Positions 10,001-14,948 of a DNA stretch of 14,948 nucleotides are shown here, one piece after another; position 1 is the stretch's first letter; each line of letters starts with the position of its first letter. Location: contig JNEM01012050.1 in NCBI GenBank assembly GCA_000697335.1, positions 1-14,948 of the forward strand. Reading direction: 5' to 3'. Under the pieces are notes generated by a model. The model was not told where the DNA came from and searched no databases. It was given only the letters and a program-made list of their open reading frames with translations. The position numbers and the translations under genes are program-made. Source of the stretch: Conidiobolus incongruus B7586. Its lineage: Eukaryota; Entomophthoromycota; Entomophthoromycetes; Entomophthorales; Conidiobolaceae.

Positions 10001-11926
10001 TATAAGATAAAATAATAAATAAGGGAGAATAAGTTGAGTTTAACTTTACAAATATTACCTTAAAACCAATAACATTCTGGTTAAGAAAAATAAAACTAGC
10101 TGAATTAAAATACCTAGTTTATAAATAAAAACTCTTTGCTTTAGTAGAAATAATTAAAAATCACTTATATTTCTTATCCTGTAATTTTTTCTTAATACTT
10201 ACAGATTATAAATCACTTATCTACTTAAATACTTAGAAGTATTTATTAAGAAAATAAATTAGATAGATTAAAATTATCCAAGCTTATTTTTTCTTTATTT
10301 AATATCTTTTAGGTTAATAAAATTATATTATAGATATTTTGTTAAAAAATCTTACATACCTATCTTTTTATTCTAATTGTAAAAATCCAGAAAATATTAA
10401 CTTAATGATTATTAATGAAGGAAATAAAAAATTTATTAAACTACTTTAAAAAACACTGTTAAATAATGATTTCTTTATTTTAATTAAAGAAGAACTCTTT
10501 AAACTATTAGAAAACCAACTAAAATATGTTAAAAGATTTAAAATTATTAATAACTTATTATATTATGATGATTATTTATATATTCTTAATATTCCCAAGA
10601 TCTAACAAAAAATATTTAATGAATACTATAACTTACCTATTAGAGGATATCAAAACTAGTTAAAAACTGCTGAGAGAATTAAAATAAAGTATTACTAGCT
10701 TTCCCTAATTAAATTAATTCAGAAATACACTAATACCTGTGATATATGCAAAAGAATTAAATATAATACTTAATTAAAATATAGTAAACTTATTCCCTTA
10801 TAAGTCCCTAATAAAATTTAACAACAAATCTAACTTGATTTCATAGAAATTTTTAAATTAACAAATAGTTATAATAACTTACTAATTGTAATTGATTCAT
10901 TTTCCAAATATGTTTATTTTATTCCTTGTTTTAAAACTTCTATAGCTAAAGATATTGCACAATTGTTATTCTCTAATATTTTTACCTACTATAAAATTCT
11001 ACAAACTATTGTATCTGATAGAAACATATAATTCAACTTTTAATTTTAAAAGTTACTATCCTTTTTTTTTAAGATTAACCTAGCTATATCTACTATTAAT
11101 CATCACTAAACCAATAAACTTGTTGAAAAAACTATTAAAACCTTAAAGTAAATGATTAAAGCTTATATTAACACTAATCAATTAAATTAAGATGCTTATA
11201 TCTACTAACTCTAATATTTATTCAACACCTTTATCAATAAATTTATAGGTTTTAGCTTTTATTTCATTAATTATAACAAACATCCTAATTTAATAATTAC
11301 TCTAAAACTTTAAATTAACTTACCTTTAAATATTGTTGAATTTTAATCTAATATCAAATATATTAATTCCCTTGTTAAATTTAACTTAGAAGAAAATTAA
11401 AGGATTATAGAATAATAATACTTAAAGTTATCTAGAAACCCTTTTAAATATAAAACCAGTATGTTTATATACTTAGAATAATTTGCCTTTAAACCTACCC
11501 TATTTAAATCTAGCTTAAATCCCAAATACTTACTATTATATTATAGTCCTTATAAAATTTAATTTATTGATTTAAATTTTGAAAATATTACTTTAGAATT
11601 ATTTTTAACTTTGAAGATCAACCCTACCTTTCACATATCTAAAATTAAACCATACTTTAAAGATTTTAACACTTTTCCTAATTAATTAAAAACCTTAAAA
11701 CTAGATCCAATTATTAATTAAGATAGAGAAGAAGAATACTATGTTGATTATATAATTAAGTTTAAATCTATTAAGAATAAGTTTTATTTTTATATAAAAT
11801 AGATAGGTTATTTTATTAAAGAAGCTATATAAGAACCTCTAGAAAATATTAAGAATACTTTAGCTTATTATACCTATTTGTAAAAAATTAAAGAGTGTGT
11901 TTCCTTTAAAAAACCTACTAAGAAAG

Positions 11927-12326
11927 TATTAAGAGACTAGTTTTTTAAATTTTTATATATACTTTCATATAATCCAATTAACTATAAATTATATGATTAA
12001 TTTATACTTATATAGTTAAATTAATTGTATAAATAGTATTAAATTATTTAATAAATTAGGTTCTTCTTTTTTCCTCTTAATTCTTACTATTTTTTACTTT
12101 TATACTATTTCTAAAATTGAGACTATATTCTATTAATATTGTAGGATATTAACACTACCTAATATAAATCTTAATATATCAGTGACTCATCCTAAATTGA
12201 AGCTTAATTAAACTTTGTTTACACTTGCACACTACAGCCACATTATATTACTACATTCTACACCATACTACTTTTATATTAAGTTTTCCTCTGTACTATA
12301 TTAGTTTAACTACCACTACACTTATA
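11927..12326 (+). repeat. Right LTR of the Ty3/gypsy element
   Basis: 400 bp, the partner of 6,616-7,015, and about 92% identical to it. It keeps somewhat more C and G than the left LTR, so the two were not mutated to the same degree. Confidence 0.85.
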
Positions 12327-12331
12327 ATAAT
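12327..12331. repeat. 5-bp target-site duplication, right
   Basis: ATAAT, identical to 6,611-6,615, immediately after the right LTR and before mariner copy 1 resumes. Confidence 0.8.
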
Positions 12332-12580
12332 TAAAGTTAATTTTTTAAATTTTAACAAATTTTAAATAATTTTTCTTTTAATCTTAAATTAATTTATTTA
12401 ATGATAAATTATTAAGATAATAATATTATATTATTAAAAGCTATTTATAAATTTTAAATAATTTTAAAAGATTTATAATTAAGTTATATTAATATTAAAA
12501 TAAAAAACTTTTAATGATTATTATTTAGTTTAAGTATAAATAAATTTAATAATTAATTTTAAAAAATAAATTTTTTAATC
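12332..12580 (-). mobile_element. mariner transposon copy 1, left part (truncated)
   Basis: The sequence resumes the reverse-oriented mariner exactly where it stopped at 6,615 (TTAAAGTTAATTTTTTAAA matches the reverse complement of copy 2 near 13,815-13,835). Homology ends at about 12,580, which corresponds to position 13,588 in copy 2. The outer terminal 136 bp or so of the element, including the inverted repeat, are therefore missing, and repeat X follows directly. Confidence 0.78.
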
Positions 12581-13449
12581 ATAAATATTATTATATATGT
12601 ATAAATACACTAACCTATAAAAATAAGTTATAAAATTAAAATTACTTATATATTTACTTATATCTTAAATAATTCTTAATTAAATAAATTTAAATTAAAA
12701 TATATAACTTACCTATATTAGTTAATTATAATTAACTATATTTGATTATATTTTATTAACTATTGTTTAATATATCAAAACCTAAAATTTAACTAAGATG
12801 AATTATAAATTTATAGGTTTATATGTTAAAAGGGTATAAATAACAAAACCTATATATATCTTTTTTTTCTCTTGTTATATTATATATATTATAAAATTAT
12901 TAAGTTAATATTTTAAAATTAATATTATAATGTTTAAATTTCTTTTTAAAAAAGTTTACTTATATATTAATTAATTACATAATGAAAATAAATCAACTTA
13001 TAAGATTATTAGAATTTTAATATTAGCTAATCTATTATAATTAAGGTTATTAAGAATAATGTTAAAATAACACCTAAATTAAAACTTAAGTATATTAAAA
13101 TTATAGATAAATATAATAAAAAGTATATTTATAGATTAATTAATATAGGTAAGTATAATACTATTATAAAAATATTATAAAAATTATAAAACTATATAAA
13201 AATATTAATTAATACTAATATTATTATATATACTTTATGTTAAAATAAATATCATTTATATTTTAAAAAAAACACCCTTAACTAAAGAAATTTTATTATA
13301 AAGTTAAGTGAGAGTTTAAATGCTTATATTAAAGTTAAATTAATATTAACTAGAGTAAAGTTGTTTAATTTAATAAAACAAAGATATATTTTAATGAAAT
13401 TAATAAAAAAGCTAGATGTTTTAAAAAAGATAAAAAACTACTTTATAAC
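12581..13449 (-). repeat. Unidentified repeat X, copy 2 (inverted)
   Basis: The reverse complement of 525-1,225, and the fuller copy, with about 140 bp that copy 1 lacks. Short inverted motifs, GTTAAAAGGGTATAAATA near 12,828 and the opposite-strand form of AGTTAAGGGTGT near 13,270-13,282, bracket its middle and could be degenerate transposon ends. Stops fill all frames and I recognise no protein family. It abuts the truncated mariner copy 1 on the left and mariner copy 2 on the right. Confidence 0.7.
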
Positions 13450-13451
13450 TA

Positions 13452-14758
13452 TTACCTTAAATTTAAAATAATGGGAAAGTTTTTAATTTCTGACTTTTCA
13501 AACATATTATTAATTTGAAATAAATAAATATATACAAAGTTAATAGGAAATTATATATTTTTAATATATATATATATTAGTTTTTTTGATTAAAAAATTA
13601 ACTTTTTAAAATTGGTTGTTTAATTTAATTATGTTTAAACCAAATAGTAATCATCAAAAGTTTTTTATTTTAGTATCAGTAAAACTTAACCATAAACCCT
13701 CTAAAATTATTTAAAATTTACAAGCAGCTTTTGGTAATGAAACATTATTTAAATTAACAATTTATTACTAGGTAAATTACTTTAAAGCTAAAAGAGAAAC
13801 TATTTAAAACCTGCTAAAATCTAAAAAACTAACTTTAACTATTATTCTTTCAATTGTAAATAGAGTGAAAAAATATATTAAAAAGCACCTTTTCATTTCA
13901 GCTAAAGAATTATCTAAGTACTTTAATATTAGTTTTACAAGTATTTTATATATTTTAAAATTTAAACTAAAATTAATAAATAAAAATATAAAATAGATAC
14001 CTTATAATTTAACTAAAGCTTAAAAAAAAGCTAGAGTAGTTATTGTTAAATAAAACTTATTGAAATATTACTAGAAGCTTAAACTTTTACAGTGAATAAT
14101 TATAATTAATGAATCTTAGATCTCTATGTATAATCCTTTATTAAAACACAAATCAAGATGTTAGATTAAGTTAAATCAACCCCCTCTATAAATCCCTTTA
14201 AATAAGTATTTTGTTAATAAACAAATGTTAATTATTGTAATAGATTATAATGTTATATGCTATTTTTATTTAGTTCCTGAAGGAAAATCAATTAATAGTA
14301 AACTATATATTGCTTTTTTAAATAAAAGTATTTTTAATTAGTATTCTCAATATAATTTAAGAAAACCTATTATTTTACATAATAATTGCAAAATACATAA
14401 ATCTAAAGTTGTAAAAAACTTTCTAATTAAAAATAACTGGAAAAAATTACCACATCTAGTATATTCTTTTGATTATAACCTATGTGATTATAATTGCTTT
14501 AGGTAATTAAAAAACCAGCTTGTAGGAAAGAAAATTTCTGCAAGAAAATTTAATTGGTTTGTGAAACATCAAATTTTAGTCTTTAATAAAAAAAATTGTT
14601 TTTTAGGTGTTAGAAGTTTGTTAAAAGTATAACAAAAAGTTATTAATAATAAAAAAACTATTAAATTTATATTATATATATATTTTTATATATTATATAT
14701 TCAAATGTTTATTTATTTTTAATTGCAAAAAATTCCCATTATTAAAAATACAGAGTAA
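13452..14758 (+). mobile_element. mariner transposon copy 2 (near full length, inactive)
   Basis: A 1,307-bp element, the usual size for mariner, flanked by TA at 13,450-13,451 and 14,759-14,760. Its ends form an imperfect inverted repeat: TTACC...ATTTAAAATAATGGGAA on the left and, on the opposite strand, TTACTCTGTATTTTTAAT followed by AATGGGAA on the right. It carries one transposase reading frame on the plus strand. It sits in the same AT-rich block as the older inverted copy. Confidence 0.85.
13631..14632 (+). pseudogene. mariner transposase pseudogene (DD34D type)
   Basis: One frame runs from the ATG at 13,631 to a stop at 14,630-14,632 (333 codons, against about 345 for mariner transposases) with no frameshift but 13 in-frame stops (6 TAA, 6 TAG, 1 TGA). 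Readable landmarks are the N-terminal helix-turn-helix segment with AAFGNETL, IPYNLT (the WVPHEL motif region of mariner), NES at codons 160-162 for the first catalytic Asp, HNNCKIH at 250-256 for HDNARPH, and YSFDYNLCDY ending with the third Asp at codon 286. The spacing between the second and third catalytic positions is 34 residues, which defines DD34D mariners. Two of the three catalytic Asp codons now read Asn (AAT), each one G-to-A step from GAT. The protein would cut and paste the element at TA sites; it is now dead. Confidence 0.85.
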
Positions 14759-14760
14759 TA

Positions 14761-14948
14761 TTAAAACTTGCAAATTTATAACTCACTTTAAATATACTTT
14801 TAGTTTTAATATATCAATTAATAATTAATTAAATTTAACTTTATATATTATATTATATATAAAAAATATATATTAATTCTATAGTTTAATATAAATTTAT
14901 TTAAATTAGAATTAATTAAGATATTAATAGAAATATTTATATTTTTAA
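14761..14948 (+). repeat. Possible fragment of repeat X
   Basis: The stretch at about 14,775-14,830 (ATAACTCACTTTAAATAT, then TAGTTTTAATATATCAATTAATA) resembles 1,018-1,070 of X copy 1 in the same orientation. The similarity is moderate and the sequence is AT-rich, so chance cannot be ruled out. No gene is seen in the rest. Confidence 0.35.

Larger units (their letters stand above)
6616..12326 (+). mobile_element. Ty3/gypsy LTR retrotransposon with chromodomain (fossil)
   Basis: A 5,711-bp element with two 400-bp LTRs and a 5-bp target duplication, inserted in mariner copy 1. Internal parts appear in plus-strand order: a gag-like region with a zinc-knuckle remnant near 8,025-8,075, protease near 8,360-8,560, reverse transcriptase about 9,000-9,600, RNase H about 9,900-10,330, integrase about 10,650-11,300, and a chromodomain remnant about 11,725-11,900 just before a purine-rich tract. 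The order RT, RNase H, integrase, chromodomain identifies the chromovirus branch of Ty3/gypsy. Structurally it is complete from end to end, but it is broken at several dozen places and cannot code. RIP-like change makes its age hard to read. Confidence 0.85.

Noticed and set aside
1-14948. CRISPR array, toxin-antitoxin pair, biosynthetic cluster or other new multi-gene system
   Set aside because: I found no regularly spaced repeats, and apart from the two GNAT genes there is no intact coding region to form such a system.

Overview
This window looks like a fungal nuclear contig with an isochore-like structure: a small, moderately AT-rich gene island (about 1,511-5,460) set in extremely AT-rich, repeat-derived DNA. 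Three things point to a fungus. The two genes have single short introns (58 and 56 bp). One transposase frame carries 13 in-frame stops and no frameshift. The two LTRs of a retrotransposon differ almost only by transitions. The last two are what repeat-induced point mutation (RIP, C-to-T on both strands) leaves behind, so a RIP-active filamentous ascomycete is the best guess. Another very AT-rich fungal lineage cannot be excluded, and I do not name a genus.

Layout. 1-1,510: AT-rich DNA holding one copy (about 525-1,225) of an unidentified repeat, here called X. 1,511-5,460: the gene island, with two tandem minus-strand genes for ElaA/YjcF-like GNAT acetyltransferases (2,098-2,719 and 4,155-4,765). 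They share one intron position and phase, the same exon 1 length, similarly placed TATA boxes and nearby AATAAA signals. A tRNA-like sequence (3,313-3,384, minus) lies between them. 5,732-12,580: an old mariner transposon in minus orientation, split by a decayed Ty3/gypsy retrotransposon with a chromodomain (6,616-12,326; 400-bp LTRs; 5-bp target duplication). 12,581-13,449: a second X copy, inverted relative to the first. 13,452-14,758: a second, nearly full-length but dead mariner of 1,307 bp, flanked by TA. 14,761-14,948: a possible third X fragment.

How the parts relate. The island genes are a diverged tandem duplication (about 58% identical proteins, counted by eye without gaps), too different to be an obvious RIP target, and they keep clean reading frames. 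The flanking repeats are mutated throughout. The order of events that can be read is: mariner copy 1 inserted, then the LTR element inserted into it, then both lines decayed. I found no defence system, biosynthetic cluster, CRISPR array or other new multi-gene system. The most informative content is the pair of spliced GNAT genes and the nested repeat stack.
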